Shown here: piece by piece, positions 1 to 7,916 of the stretch
Position numbering within the stretch: position 1 is the stretch's first letter
Layout: the number at the start of each line of letters is the position of its first letter
Assembly: GCA_903889565.1 (NCBI GenBank)
Contig: CAISYC010000013.1
Span: forward strand, 1 to 64,000
Direction of reading: 5' to 3'
Length of the DNA stretch: 64,000 bases
From: an uncultured beta proteobacterium
GTDB taxonomy: Bacteria > Pseudomonadota > Gammaproteobacteria > Burkholderiales > SG8-41
Made by a program: the position numbers and the translations under genes
The notes under the pieces: model-generated
Seen by the model: the letters and a program-made list of their open reading frames with translations, nothing else
What the model was told of the DNA's origin: nothing
The model's database searches: none

Positions 1-94
1 CATTCAGAACTTGCAGGTTCGAGAGACTGACATTGCCGCGCTGGCGCGGCAGGCAATCCTCGATCAGGCGATATTGCTCTTTGGTGATCTCCAT
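1..94 (-). CDS. IS5-family transposase, N-terminal fragment (runs off window)
   Basis: Reverse strand reads 31 codons from an ATG at 94-92: begins MEITKEQYRLIEDCLP and continues with RQRGNVSLSNLQVLN to the window edge. This matches the conserved N-terminus of IS5-family DDE transposases as I know them (MEIT.EQY.RI...LP.QRGNVS..NL.VLN). The catalytic DDE domain lies outside the window, so integrity cannot be judged. The element reads away from mtnA. Confidence 0.75.
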   Translation of the reverse strand, partial: MEITKEQYRLIEDCLPRQRGNVSLSNLQVLN

Positions 95-135
95 GCCAAT
101 AGCATATCATATCCACCAATTAGTGTGAACACGCC
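95..135. repeat. Terminal end of the IS element (putative inverted repeat)
   Basis: Between the transposase start and mtnA lies a short segment whose outermost bases on the reverse strand read GGCGTGTTCACACTAATTGG, typical of an IS5-type terminal inverted repeat. It is followed by CTAG (136-139), which fits the YTAR-type target site used by some IS5 elements. The partner repeat is outside the window, so the exact boundary is inferred. Confidence 0.5.
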
Positions 136-139
136 CTAG

Positions 140-1192
140 TCAGTTCTGCTTCGCGGCCAGCAGGATCTTAAGCTTGGCGGTGTCGGGTGCGTGCACCACG
201 CCGCGCTCGGTAATCAATGCACTGACCAGTTCCGCCGGGGTCACATCGAAGACCGGATTGCGCACTTTCACGCCGGCCGGTGCCCAGCGCACATTTCCGT
301 AGCCCGTCACCTCGGATTCATTGCGTTCCTCGATCGGAATCTGTGCACCGCCGGCGATGGCAGCATCGATGGTCGAGATCGGCGCTGCGACATAAAACGG
401 AATGCGATGGCGGTTGGCGACCACCGCAACCGAATAGGTGCCGATCTTGTTCGCAACGTCGCCGTTCGCGGCAACCCGGTCAGCGCCGACGATCACTGCG
501 TCGATTTCACCGCGGCTCATCAGAAACGCCGCCGCATTGTCGGCAATCAGCGTGACCGGAATGCCGTCCTGCATGAGTTCCCACGCGGTAAGGCGCGCAC
601 CTTGCAGGAAAGGGCGTGTTTCATCGGCGTAGACACTGATCGATTTGCCGGCTTCAATGGCGGAACGAATCACACCCAGCGCGGTGCCGTGGCCGGCGGT
701 GGCCAAAGCGCCGGCATTGCAATGCGTCAGCACGCGCGCACCGCTGGCGAGCAAGGCGGCGCCGTGGCGGCCCATCGCGCGATTGGCTGCGATGTCCGCA
801 GCGTGAAGATCCTGTGCGGCGACGATCAAGTGCTCCGCAATGATTTCCTTTGAGGAAGCAGCGACGTGCTGCCATTCGTCACGCATGCGTTCCAGTGCCC
901 AGAATAAATTCACCGCGGTAGGCCGGCTCTTTGCAAGAACGTCGAAACCGGCTTCGAGCGCGGTCTTGAATGCAGCAGCGCCGGCCGCGCGCTGGCGACT
1001 CGCTTCGAGCGCCACGCCATATGCGGCGGCAACGCCAATGGCTGGCGCGCCGCGCACCACCATGTCGCGAATACCGGCCGCTGTTTCTGCGGCCGAGGTA
1101 TAGGCAAGATATTGCACTGTCGCAGGCAGCACACGCTGATCGAGCATTTCGAGTTTGCCCTCGCGCCAGCGCAGCGTTTCGAAGCCTTTCAT
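140..1192 (-). CDS. mtnA: S-methyl-5-thioribose-1-phosphate isomerase
   Basis: 350 aa, the usual length for MtnA, which isomerises 5-methylthioribose-1-phosphate to 5-methylthioribulose-1-phosphate in methionine salvage and also handles 5-deoxyribose-1-phosphate. Visible family motifs: [13 protein letters not shown] near residue 50, the catalytic cysteine in THCNAGALA, and [18 protein letters not shown] carrying the catalytic aspartate. Start chosen at the ATG that overlaps the upstream aldolase stop by one base (TGATG), indicating translational coupling. The stop codon is four bases from the insertion sequence end, so any downstream operon gene has been separated or lost. Cytoplasmic enzyme. 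Confidence 0.93.
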   Translation of the reverse strand: MKGFETLRWREGKLEMLDQRVLPATVQYLAYTSAAETAAGIRDMVVRGAPAIGVAAAYGVALEASRQRAAGAAAFKTALEAGFDVLAKSRPTAVNLFWALERMRDEWQHVAASSKEIIAEHLIVAAQDLHAADIAANRAMGRHGAALLASGARVLTHCNAGALATAGHGTALGVIRSAIEAGKSISVYADETRPFLQGARLTAWELMQDGIPVTLIADNAAAFLMSRGEIDAVIVGADRVAANGDVANKIGTYSVAVVANRHRIPFYVAAPISTIDAAIAGGAQIPIEERNESEVTGYGNVRWAPAGVKVRNPVFDVTPAELVSALITERGVVHAPDTAKLKILLAAKQN

Positions 1193-3162
1193 CAGATCAC
1201 CCGCTCGTTGCCGCCATCGACCGGGAGTTGCGCGCCGGTGGTTTTGGCAAACAGCGGTCCGAGCATTTCGGCGGCAAGTTCCGCCACATCGCGGCTCGTG
1301 ACTTCCGTTTTTAGCACATTGCGTTTCTTGTATTGCTCGACGCTCAATCCGTAATGCGCAGCGCGCGCGGCCAGCACTTCGGGTGTCCACAGCCCGGTGT
1401 CGAACACCGCATCGGGATGCAATGTATTGACGCGTATATTGTCGGTCCCCCATTCGAGCGCGGCGACCCGTGCGAGCTGCGTCAGTGCCGCTTTGGATGC
1501 TGAATAGGCGCCGGCGCCGTGACCGGGTGCGGGCACGTTTTTCGAGCCGATGACGGACACGCGGCCGCCGCGCGGCGCGAGTTTCAAAAGCGGATGGCAT
1601 AGTCGCAGCAACGTCAGATTGGCGTCGACGTTGACCTGCATGACTTTGCGCCACTGCTCGTCATCGAGTTTCGCCAGCAAGGTACCGCCCGGGAACATGC
1701 CGGCATTGAGCACCAGCATGTCGAGGGCGCCGAAGGCGCGCACCGCGGCGTCGAGCGCGGTGGCAAGGCCGGCCGCCGAGGTGACATCGCATTGCACGCC
1801 GAGGAAATCCGCGCGTTTGAGCGCGGTGGCGATCTCGCCATTGAGATCGAGCCCGACCACGGCGGCGCCGCGTGCCAGCAGCGCTTCAACGCAGGCCTTG
1901 CCGATGCCGGAGGCCGCGCCGGTCACCAATGCCACTTCGCCGGCAAACACCGGCGGCTTGCCGGCCTTCTTCAACTTCGCTTGTTCCAGATCCCAGTATT
2001 CGACATCGAAAATGTCTTTGGGCGGTAACGCCTGCCAGCCGCCCAGCAATGTCGCGCGTTCGATCACATCCATCGTATGCATGTAGAGGTCGGCGACGAT
2101 GCCGGCGTCCTTCATGTTGCGACCGAGCGTGCACAGGCCGATGGCGGGATCCAGCACCAGTCGCGGCGCGGGGTCAAGCATGTTCTTGGGTTCTTTCGAT
2201 TGCGCGTTATGCGCGGCGAAGTATTCGCGGTAGGCGGCAGCGTAGCCATCGACATCGCGGCCGAGCAGGGGCAGGCGCTTGGTGCGTATGACGTGATCGG
2301 GTGTCGCCGGGCCTTGCTGCGAAATCGTGGCAAGATCCTTGCGCGCGATGAACGACGCCGTACGGACATCGTTTTGCGTCGCCATTACCAGCGGAAAGCC
2401 GGCAACTCGTGAAATGTCGCCGCGCAGTTTGGCGATTTCTTCAAGCGCTGCGGTCGAGGTTTTTGCGGGGCCGTGCTTGAGGTTCCATGCGCCGTGCTTT
2501 TCAAGATGATTTTCCGCCATGCCGACGAGTTCGATCATGCGCTCGTACGATTCGCGCGCGGTTGCGCCGAATGAAAAAATGCCGTGCTTCAGCAATACCA
2601 TGCCGATGGTGTTGGGGCCGGCGTGCATGGGGAACAACTCCGCGCACAGACGCGCGAGATCGAAGCCCGGCATGACATAGGGAATGATCACGACTTTGTC
2701 GCCGTAGATGTCGCGGATACGTTGTTCACCGTCGGCTGTATTGGACACCGAGAGCACCGCATTGGCGTGGGTGTGATCGACAAATTTGTGCGGCAGCAGC
2801 GCGTGCAGAATGGTCTCGACGGACGGCGCCGGCGCCGTGGCGCGCGTCATGTTGGTGACCAGCTCGTTGACCATCTGCGGATCGCTCAGCGTTTGCAGTC
2901 TGGCGAGCTTCAGCAGATGCGCCATGCGGACAGGGGAGAAGCCGGCCTCTTCGATGAATTCAAGATCCCAGCCGCTGCCTTTGACATAAAGGATTTCTTC
3001 GTCGTCGCCGACGAGATTGCTCGTCCGAGCCTTGACCGATGTATTGCCGCCGCCGTGCAGCACCAGCGTTTTGTCACGTCCGAGCAGGCGCGAGGTGTAG
3101 ACGCGCTGCGCGAGATCGCTCTTGAATTGGGCGGCTTCCTGATCGTTCCACAGGCTGTTCAT
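1192..3162 (-). CDS. Class II aldolase / short-chain dehydrogenase fusion
   Basis: 656 aa. Residues ~1-400 are a class II (RhaD/AraD/FucA-like) aldolase domain with zinc-ligand histidines in HTHANA and a glutamate in [11 protein letters not shown]. Residues ~410-656 are an SDR domain with cofactor motif [14 protein letters not shown] and catalytic YSASK. The architecture resembles RhaE-type rhamnulose-1-P aldolase/lactaldehyde dehydrogenase. Coupling to mtnA points instead (inference) to cleavage of 5-methylthio- or 5-deoxyribulose-1-P to DHAP plus an aldehyde, with the SDR domain processing the aldehyde, as in the DHAP shunt. The start MNSLW is preferred over longer in-frame options because those would overlap the divergent acetyltransferase. 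Confidence 0.85.
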   Translation of the reverse strand: MNSLWNDQEAAQFKSDLAQRVYTSRLLGRDKTLVLHGGGNTSVKARTSNLVGDDEEILYVKGSGWDLEFIEEAGFSPVRMAHLLKLARLQTLSDPQMVNELVTNMTRATAPAPSVETILHALLPHKFVDHTHANAVLSVSNTADGEQRIRDIYGDKVVIIPYVMPGFDLARLCAELFPMHAGPNTIGMVLLKHGIFSFGATARESYERMIELVGMAENHLEKHGAWNLKHGPAKTSTAALEEIAKLRGDISRVAGFPLVMATQNDVRTASFIARKDLATISQQGPATPDHVIRTKRLPLLGRDVDGYAAAYREYFAAHNAQSKEPKNMLDPAPRLVLDPAIGLCTLGRNMKDAGIVADLYMHTMDVIERATLLGGWQALPPKDIFDVEYWDLEQAKLKKAGKPPVFAGEVALVTGAASGIGKACVEALLARGAAVVGLDLNGEIATALKRADFLGVQCDVTSAAGLATALDAAVRAFGALDMLVLNAGMFPGGTLLAKLDDEQWRKVMQVNVDANLTLLRLCHPLLKLAPRGGRVSVIGSKNVPAPGHGAGAYSASKAALTQLARVAALEWGTDNIRVNTLHPDAVFDTGLWTPEVLAARAAHYGLSVEQYKKRNVLKTEVTSRDVAELAAEMLGPLFAKTTGAQLPVDGGNERVI

Positions 3163-3192
3163 GAGATTGCGGCCGGATGATTCGAGGCCGCC

Positions 3193-3200
3193 ATTATAAT
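3193..3200. promoter_or_regulatory. Shared bidirectional -10-like palindrome ATTATAAT
   Basis: The 45-bp divergent gap between the aldolase/SDR gene and the acetyltransferase contains ATTATAAT, giving a perfect TATAAT on both strands (3195-3200 plus, 3198-3193 minus). On the plus strand it ends 7 bp before the ATG, which would give a leaderless or near-leaderless mRNA; on the minus strand it lies about 30 bp before the ATG. No good -35 is evident on either strand. Confidence 0.4.
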
Positions 3201-3207
3201 TCACGCC

Positions 3208-3651
3208 ATGCCGACGCCATTTGTATTTGCGATTGCGCGTGCCGCCTGGCCGCGCGATGAAGCCGATCTGCGGACCGTGCGCAGTGCCGTCTTCATCGAT
3301 GAACAGCACGTTGCCCCGGAATTGGAGTGGGACGGTCGCGATGCGGATTGTCAGCATGTCATTGCGCGCGATGCTTTCGGAGCGCCCGTCGGCACCGGAC
3401 GTTTATTGCCCGAAGGCAAAATCGGCCGCATGGCGGTGCTGCGTCGTGCGCGTGGTTACGGCGTTGGCGCGGCGATTCTTCATGAACTGTTGAGTGCTGC
3501 GCGGGAGCGCGGCTTCTTGGAAATCGAACTCAGCGCGCAAACTCATGCGCTTGGCTTTTATGCGCGCGCGGGTTTCGTTGCAGAAGGCGGCGAATATATG
3601 GACGCGGGCTTGCCGCATCGAACGATGCGACTGCGTCTAACCAACTGCTGA
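3208..3651 (+). CDS. GNAT-family N-acetyltransferase
   Basis: 147 aa, whole-length single GNAT domain resembling the YjcF/ElaA group. The motif A region is visible as GRMAVLRRARGYGVGAAIL (acetyl-CoA pyrophosphate loop R-G-x-G-x-G/A), followed by ELSAQTHALGFYARAGF, the motif B region. The N-terminal RSAVFIDEQHV is typical of this subfamily. It would transfer acetyl from acetyl-CoA to a small amine or protein; the substrate is not deducible. Divergent from the aldolase/SDR gene and convergent with the NRDE gene. Confidence 0.85.
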   Translation: MPTPFVFAIARAAWPRDEADLRTVRSAVFIDEQHVAPELEWDGRDADCQHVIARDAFGAPVGTGRLLPEGKIGRMAVLRRARGYGVGAAILHELLSAARERGFLEIELSAQTHALGFYARAGFVAEGGEYMDAGLPHRTMRLRLTNC

Positions 3652-3674
3652 GTTGAACGCCGCGCGGCTGTCGC

Positions 3675-4466
3675 TCAGGCGGCGGCGGAGGCGGGCGCGC
3701 TTTCGAGCGAGAAGCGGCCGGTGACCGAAGCGCCGGGTTTGCCGCGCTCGCCAAAGCTGCGTTCGACAAATACAACCTGGCCGTGGTTGTTTACCAGCAC
3801 GACCGATGACGATCGCGTGCCGTAACCGGCTGCGGAAATAAACGCCGGCGACAGCGAACGCTCGCGCGGCAGACCGATGCCGGTATCCGGCAGATCCTGA
3901 TCTTCGGCAGCGGTGCGATCGGCCAGAATGGTGAACAAGCCATCAACCAGATCCTGCGTTTTGGCGTTCATCAAATGCGCCATCGCATCGCGGCCGCGGG
4001 TCACCTTGGGCCAGTCGGTATTCAGCAGACTGTTGCTCAGGCCATGCACACCCGGTGCGACGGCGGTGACGCTGCTGCTGCGGTTCGAGACATAGAACAG
4101 CTCGTCGATATCGCCAAGCAGCAGATTGAAACCGTTATAGGAATTGCCGTCGCGCTTGACGCGATTGGCATATTCGGCCGCGCCCTGGTTGCCGCGCAGA
4201 TAATTGCTGACCAGTTCGCCGCGTGAACGCGGCGACGCCTTGACGGCACTGCCGTCGCGATAATTGGTGATTGCAGCCACTCGACCGCTGCGCGACAGAC
4301 CGAGCCAGGAGCCGCCCTTATCAAGATCGCGGCCCGCGTAAACATGCGGATAGTCGCGCCAAAAGGCCGCCGGCTGAGTTGGCCGGGCATAGGATTCATC
4401 CCGATTCGCTGCCAGCACCAGCGGAAAATCAGGATGGACTTTGTGGGCAAATAAAATCAAGCACAT
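3675..4466 (-). CDS. NRDE (TANGO2-like) family protein
   Basis: 263 aa, full length for the NRDE/TANGO2 family. It starts MCLILFAHKVHPDFPL and has the name-giving ANRDE motif near residue 20, then the conserved GRDLDKGGSWLGLSRSGR and AITNYRD blocks. The initial MC (Cys2) is the family's putative N-terminal nucleophile position. Family function is poorly defined. It follows the ygfZ-like gene with a 9-bp gap in the same direction, so the two are probably co-transcribed. Confidence 0.85.
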   Translation of the reverse strand: MCLILFAHKVHPDFPLVLAANRDESYARPTQPAAFWRDYPHVYAGRDLDKGGSWLGLSRSGRVAAITNYRDGSAVKASPRSRGELVSNYLRGNQGAAEYANRVKRDGNSYNGFNLLLGDIDELFYVSNRSSSVTAVAPGVHGLSNSLLNTDWPKVTRGRDAMAHLMNAKTQDLVDGLFTILADRTAAEDQDLPDTGIGLPRERSLSPAFISAAGYGTRSSSVVLVNNHGQVVFVERSFGERGKPGASVTGRFSLESAPASAAA

Positions 4467-4475
4467 GGCAGGTTA

Positions 4476-5420
4476 TTAGGCTGGCTTCGTCTTGGGGAGT
4501 TCCGTGATCTCAAGGGCGTAAGGCAAAGGGCGCATCTGCAGTGCCGGACCCGTGAAGGACCCAAAGTGTAACCCATTGTCACTAAAGGTGGAAGTCTGAA
4601 CCACCGCTAAAACGTCAAATCCATCCCCGTCGGCAGGGGCGGCATTGACGACCGTGCCGGCCGCCTGTTCACCCAATTCCGCGCTGAAAAGCTTGTCGCC
4701 AGGCCGGGGCGCAGTGGTGGTTTCGAGGTGCCCGAGGACCATCCTTTGCTTCAGTTTGCCCAAATAATGCGTGCGGGCGACGATTTCCTGCCCCGGGTAG
4801 CAGCCTTTGCTGAAACTGACCCCGCCGATCAGGTCCAGATTGGCCATCTGGGGTACGAATTCCTCCTGGGTTGCGGGCGTGATCACCGCAATTCCAGCAT
4901 GGATACCCGCCAGCTCCCAAGCCGACTCGTCGGTCGATTTCGCCTCTTTTTCAAGCAGCTCGCCGATTTCAGCGGCCTGCGTGGCCGGCACAATAATCTC
5001 AACCCGGCGGGCGTCGAGGCGTAGCGCCCATCCCCCGGCGGTTTCGCTTAGTGTCATCGGCGTTGCCGGCAGATCGATCGCGCCGGGCGCTTTTGCGTCG
5101 AGCAGCCCGATCAGCGCATATTTATCGCTGACGTCCGCCGCTTGCACCTTCGAGCGCAGGATATACATCGACAGCCGCTTGCGGATCGGCTCGCACAGCG
5201 CGTGCGGCAACTGCATGAAATAGTCCGCGCCGGCGCGCCACAACACAAAGCTCGCCAGCATACGGCCCTTGGGCGTGTTGTAGCTGCCGTGGGTGGCGCG
5301 CAGCGGCTGCAATGCGGCGACATCACAACTCAACTGGCCTTGCAGAAAGGTCTGCGCATCGGCGCCGGAGAAGCGGAGTAGGCCGGTTTGGGCAAGGGGC
5401 GCATAAACAATCGGAGGCAT
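4476..5420 (-). CDS. ygfZ: YgfZ/GcvT-like folate-binding Fe-S cluster maintenance protein
   Basis: 314 aa. It carries the YgfZ signature KGCYPGQEIVARTHYLGKLK around residues 205-225, including the cysteine characteristic of the family, and the N-terminal FLQGQLSCDV block shared with GcvT-like proteins. YgfZ (IBA57 homologue) is a cytoplasmic tetrahydrofolate-binding protein needed for assembly or repair of some Fe-S enzymes such as MiaB. Start at an ATG preceded by GGAGG. Upstream of, and likely operonic with, the NRDE gene. Confidence 0.9.
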   Translation of the reverse strand: MPPIVYAPLAQTGLLRFSGADAQTFLQGQLSCDVAALQPLRATHGSYNTPKGRMLASFVLWRAGADYFMQLPHALCEPIRKRLSMYILRSKVQAADVSDKYALIGLLDAKAPGAIDLPATPMTLSETAGGWALRLDARRVEIIVPATQAAEIGELLEKEAKSTDESAWELAGIHAGIAVITPATQEEFVPQMANLDLIGGVSFSKGCYPGQEIVARTHYLGKLKQRMVLGHLETTTAPRPGDKLFSAELGEQAAGTVVNAAPADGDGFDVLAVVQTSTFSDNGLHFGSFTGPALQMRPLPYALEITELPKTKPA

Positions 5421-5440
5421 CGAACGAATTTCCTGAGGCG

Positions 5441-5641
5441 TTACGATTTTGCGAGGTGTTTAAACGCAGACTTGTATTTAGCGACCACTTTTTTTTGCGC
5501 ATCCAACGCAGGCGCAGTATCAGGATTAGCCATTTGAGCCAACGCGCCGCGATAGCGCTTGGCGATTGCGCTTGCAATGGCGAGTTTTTCTTCACTGCCA
5601 AGGGCGCGTCGATTTTGGCTGTGCTTTTTGGGCTTTTTCAT
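5441..5641 (-). CDS. Small basic hypothetical protein
   Basis: 66 aa, strongly basic and alanine-rich (starts MKKPKKHSQNRRALG, ends YKSAFKHLAKS). No domain recognised. It lies 20 bp upstream of ygfZ on the same strand and just downstream of the truncated antitoxin-like ORF. It may be a small nucleic-acid-binding protein or a chance ORF; no firm function can be given. Confidence 0.4.
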   Translation of the reverse strand: MKKPKKHSQNRRALGSEEKLAIASAIAKRYRGALAQMANPDTAPALDAQKKVVAKYKSAFKHLAKS

Positions 5642-5657
5642 ACGTGGCTAAAAAACC

Positions 5658-5837
5658 TCAAGATTGTGTTTTGCTTTTAGGGGCTGATTCCGCACGTTTG
5701 ACGGTATCCATTGCGTACTTGAGCAATTCCGGGTCGCCGATTTCTGTTGCCGCCGCGACGTAGGCTGATATGTCATCTTGAGTAAGCAAATAATCGGCCG
5801 AATCGTATTTAGTGGTTTCTAGTTTGGATTTTGTCAT
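5658..5837 (-). pseudogene. Truncated addiction-module antidote (HigA-like) remnant
   Basis: 59 aa from the ATG at 5837. The sequence (TTKYDSADYLLTQDDISAY, then EIGDPELLKYAMDTVKRAE) matches the N-terminal half of the ~95-100 aa 'probable addiction module antidote' family (pattern: PFDxAEYL, then AAYLxEAL, GDPxLI). After that the family normally has a helix-turn-helix DNA-binding half, which is absent: the protein ends SAPKSKTQS and stops. No RelE/HigB-like toxin is adjacent. I infer a decayed toxin-antitoxin remnant; a short functional protein is not excluded. Confidence 0.5.
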
Positions 5838-5954
5838 GAGCGTATTGAGCTGAAACGCAGGTAATATTTTATCGGACGTTTGACTTGTGGCATACCTTTC
5901 CGCGGGGAATTGTATACATGACACCACAACAATGATTTTGCTACACTCGTTGCC

Positions 5955-5978
5955 GTGCCTTTACATAGATAAAGGCAC
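5955..5978. repeat. Perfect 8-bp inverted repeat upstream of the tRNA-like sequence
   Basis: GTGCCTTT - 8-nt loop - AAAGGCAC. No T-run follows, so it is not a standard terminator. The left arm is almost repeated at 5988-5995 (GTGCCTTG), which forms the odd 5' end of the tRNA-like sequence. Confidence 0.6.
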
Positions 5979-5989
5979 CATACGTAAGT

Positions 5990-6065
5990 GCCTTGTTAGC
6001 TCAGTTGAATAGAGCGCTTCCCTGCTAAGGAAGAGGTCGGGGGTTCGAGTCCCTCACAGATTCCA
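5990..6065 (+). tRNA. Degenerate tRNA-like gene, anticodon GCT (Ser codon AGC), type I form
   Basis: Clear anticodon arm CTTCC-CTGCTAA-GGAAG gives anticodon GCT, and the T arm GGGGG-TTCGAGT-CCCTC is canonical. The D arm GCTC...GAGC is present, but its loop lacks the usual GG pair. The variable region is only AGGTC, so the long arm expected for tRNA-Ser is missing. The acceptor stem is poor: 5' GCCTTGT against 3' ACAGATT forms about three Watson-Crick pairs plus two wobbles, whereas the 3' strand would require AATCTGT. Likely a pseudo-tRNA or a tRNA whose 5' end was replaced by recombination. Confidence 0.55.
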
Positions 6066-6092
6066 AGCCCAGACTTCGCGCTGGGCTTTTTA
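6065..6092 (+). terminator. Rho-independent terminator after the tRNA-like gene
   Basis: Stem AGCCCAG / CTGGGCT with an 8-nt loop followed by a run of T. It directly follows the tRNA-like sequence. Confidence 0.75.
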
Positions 6093-6256
6093 TTTGGCCT
6101 TGCGCGCAGACTTGGCGGGCTAACGTGCTGGAAAGTGCCAAAAATCGCGCGCTTCAAAATCGAAAAATAACACTCAGCCGTGTTGGTCGTAACAACACCT
6201 CGAACGTATTGGTTGATTTCTCTTTCTCCTTGAGAATATTTATTTGGGCTGAATTC

Positions 6257-7282
6257 TCACCCAAGGCATTCTTCTAGCGTTGCCGCCAGTTCAGGGGGGG
6301 CAGTCTTCGAGGCTGATTGAAGCAACTTTTTCCTGGTCGGTTTTATCAACTTTGTCATGGCGACCGGTGCTGCATCGAAAGCTTGCCGCAACAGGTGACT
6401 TTCAGTTTCTGCGATGTGTGTAGCCAGCAAAAGCGCTTGATGCTGGTCTTTTGCGGCTTTTTCGGCGAAGCCTTTTCGCTGTGTGCTTGAATACAGTTTG
6501 TGCCAGACAAAGCGCGGGGCTTGAGGCAGGCGGACCGGAATGCAATGCCCTCCGGCCAACACTGCGCCAGGTTCGGCATGGTCGAGCAGGTAGTCAAAAT
6601 ATGGAATGGTCTGTGCGGCCCAGGCCAATTCCGGGATTTTGATAGTCTTTCCCAGATCGGGCCCCGGTGCTAACAGATCGACACGCAGGCCCTGCGCGCC
6701 CGGCAATTTGACGGAGGTCGCGGGTTCGGTTGCCGGCAGGCTCGGGATTTCTTCGAAGGGCAGGCCTGTGGCCTGCATCGTTGCGATGAAAGACAATGGC
6801 GCTGCGAGTTTTAGCGACTGGCGGCGCGCGAGGTCAATATCCTGGGTGCGTGCGCTGGTGGCGATGATGCCAAGTTCATTGAGCCAAGCCATGTAAGCCA
6901 GTGTGCCGACGAGAACCAAGCCTGCAGAAAAGGCCTGCTGGTTGTGTAGTTCGACCAGCACCCGGGCCACTGACTTGTCGGCGACCTGAAAGCCGAGCTT
7001 GCGCAAGTCGCTGACCTGTTGCGCCATCCATTCTTGAAAGGCGATCTGGTTTTGCATTGCGGCGAGCAATGCTTTACCACCATCTTTGCAGACGAATTGT
7101 TCCTTGGCTTTGCCGGGGGTAGGGTAATAAATACGGTACCAATAGGACAATCCGGTGCCGTTTCGTTTCGCAAGCGAGCCCGGGCTACCCGGTAGCAGGT
7201 TGCCGGCGGCCTGCGCCCGTTCTTTCAACTCTGCATATTGGGTGCGGAATGCCAGTTCATGTTCGCGATAGTGGCTGGACAC
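6257..7282 (-). CDS. Nucleotidyltransferase-fold protein (GSU2403 / NTP_transf_8-like)
   Basis: 341 aa. The N-terminal ~110 residues include NGTGLSYWYRIYYPTPGK. The central part has LVLVGTLAYMAWLNELGI followed by TQDIDLA (an nTase-type G-[ST]...D-x-D arrangement) and LRVDLLAPG as third acidic position. This agrees with the GSU2403-type nucleotidyltransferase family, found scattered in genomes and sometimes linked to toxin-antitoxin or defence loci. The gene stands alone between the tRNA-like scar and the J-like genes, and its promoter sits inside two palindromes, suggesting autoregulation or a dedicated repressor. Target unknown. Confidence 0.65.
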   Translation of the reverse strand: MSSHYREHELAFRTQYAELKERAQAAGNLLPGSPGSLAKRNGTGLSYWYRIYYPTPGKAKEQFVCKDGGKALLAAMQNQIAFQEWMAQQVSDLRKLGFQVADKSVARVLVELHNQQAFSAGLVLVGTLAYMAWLNELGIIATSARTQDIDLARRQSLKLAAPLSFIATMQATGLPFEEIPSLPATEPATSVKLPGAQGLRVDLLAPGPDLGKTIKIPELAWAAQTIPYFDYLLDHAEPGAVLAGGHCIPVRLPQAPRFVWHKLYSSTQRKGFAEKAAKDQHQALLLATHIAETESHLLRQAFDAAPVAMTKLIKPTRKKLLQSASKTAPPELAATLEECLG

Positions 7283-7285
7283 CAG

Positions 7286-7356
7286 TTACCCCATAGATTC
7301 TGGTTTTGTGGGGTAATCATAGCGTCTACCCCATAGAAAGTAAAATTATGGGGTAA
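7286..7356. promoter_or_regulatory. Two operator-like palindromes, TTACCCCATA half-sites
   Basis: Four copies of the same 10-mer occur as two inverted pairs: TTACCCCATA (7286-7295) with TGTGGGGTAA (7307-7316), and CTACCCCATA (7326-7335) with TATGGGGTAA (7347-7356). They flank and overlap the promoter of the nucleotidyltransferase gene, whose ATG is at 7282. This arrangement is typical of an operator bound by a dimeric repressor at two sites. Confidence 0.7.
7316..7344 (-). promoter_or_regulatory. Sigma70-type promoter of the nucleotidyltransferase gene
   Basis: On the minus strand: -35 TTTACT (7344-7339), 17-bp spacer, -10 TATGAT (7321-7316). The -35 lies inside one palindrome and the -10 between the palindromes, so operator occupancy would block transcription. 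About 33 bp separate the -10 from the ATG. Confidence 0.65.
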
Positions 7357-7543
7357 GGCCAATAAGGCGCTTCGTTACGGTGGCTATTTTAAGAGACGAA
7401 CCTTTCCCGTGAACAAGAGGATATGGGAATAAATTCTATTAAATATGCAAAAAAACAACAGATTAGAGCTGGCTACTGGCAGACAATCTTAATTACATCT
7501 ATTTAAATCAAGTGGTTAAAGTAAATCTATCAAAATGTTAGAT
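7357..7543. other. AT-rich intergenic stretch, no gene seen
   Basis: Markedly AT-richer than the rest of the window, with stop codons in all frames. It separates the divergent nucleotidyltransferase and J-like genes. Apart from the promoter elements annotated on either side I see nothing in it. The composition suggests foreign or non-coding DNA. Confidence 0.6.
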
Positions 7544-7572
7544 TTGACAATGGCTTAAACCTGAATTCTAAT
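7544..7572 (+). promoter_or_regulatory. Sigma70-type promoter of the J-like protein pair
   Basis: Perfect -35 TTGACA (7544-7549), 17-bp spacer, -10 TCTAAT (7567-7572, five of six matches). It lies about 46 bp before the chosen ATG at 7619. Confidence 0.7.
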
Positions 7573-7618
7573 GCTGGATATAAGTTTCGTTGGAATGCTT
7601 CGGAAACGGGAGGGAGGC

Positions 7619-7891
7619 ATGAAAACGCACTACGAACAGCTGGGCCTTACGCCCCAGGCAAGCCAGCGCGCGATCGAGCAATCCTTTCTGCGGCTCGCCA
7701 AAAAGTTTGATCCCAAGGACCCCGGCAACGGGGGTAAAGCAGAAGCACGTGAGCAATACCAGGCTGTGCACGACGCGTATCGAACGTTGTCGGATGCAAA
7801 TGCGCGACGGCTCTACGACCTGACGTTGCGCACCCAGAGTTTGTCCGAACGCGTGAAGGCGGCGCGGGCAGCGCAGGGCGTCACCAAATAG
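7619..7891 (+). CDS. J-domain-like protein lacking the HPD motif
   Basis: 90 aa, almost entirely one J-type domain: HYEQLGLTPQASQRAIEQSF, LAKKFDPKDPGN, then YQAVHDAYRTLSDANARRLYD. The loop that should carry HPD, essential for stimulating DnaK ATPase, reads FDPKD, so canonical co-chaperone activity is doubtful. Start at the ATG preceded by a strong GGGAGGGAGG site rather than the upstream in-frame ATG at 7571. Followed after 25 bp by a second J-like gene; probably one operon. Confidence 0.75.
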   Translation: MKTHYEQLGLTPQASQRAIEQSFLRLAKKFDPKDPGNGGKAEAREQYQAVHDAYRTLSDANARRLYDLTLRTQSLSERVKAARAAQGVTK

Positions 7892-7916
7892 CGCACCGGA
7901 AGCCGCGGAGGCATTG

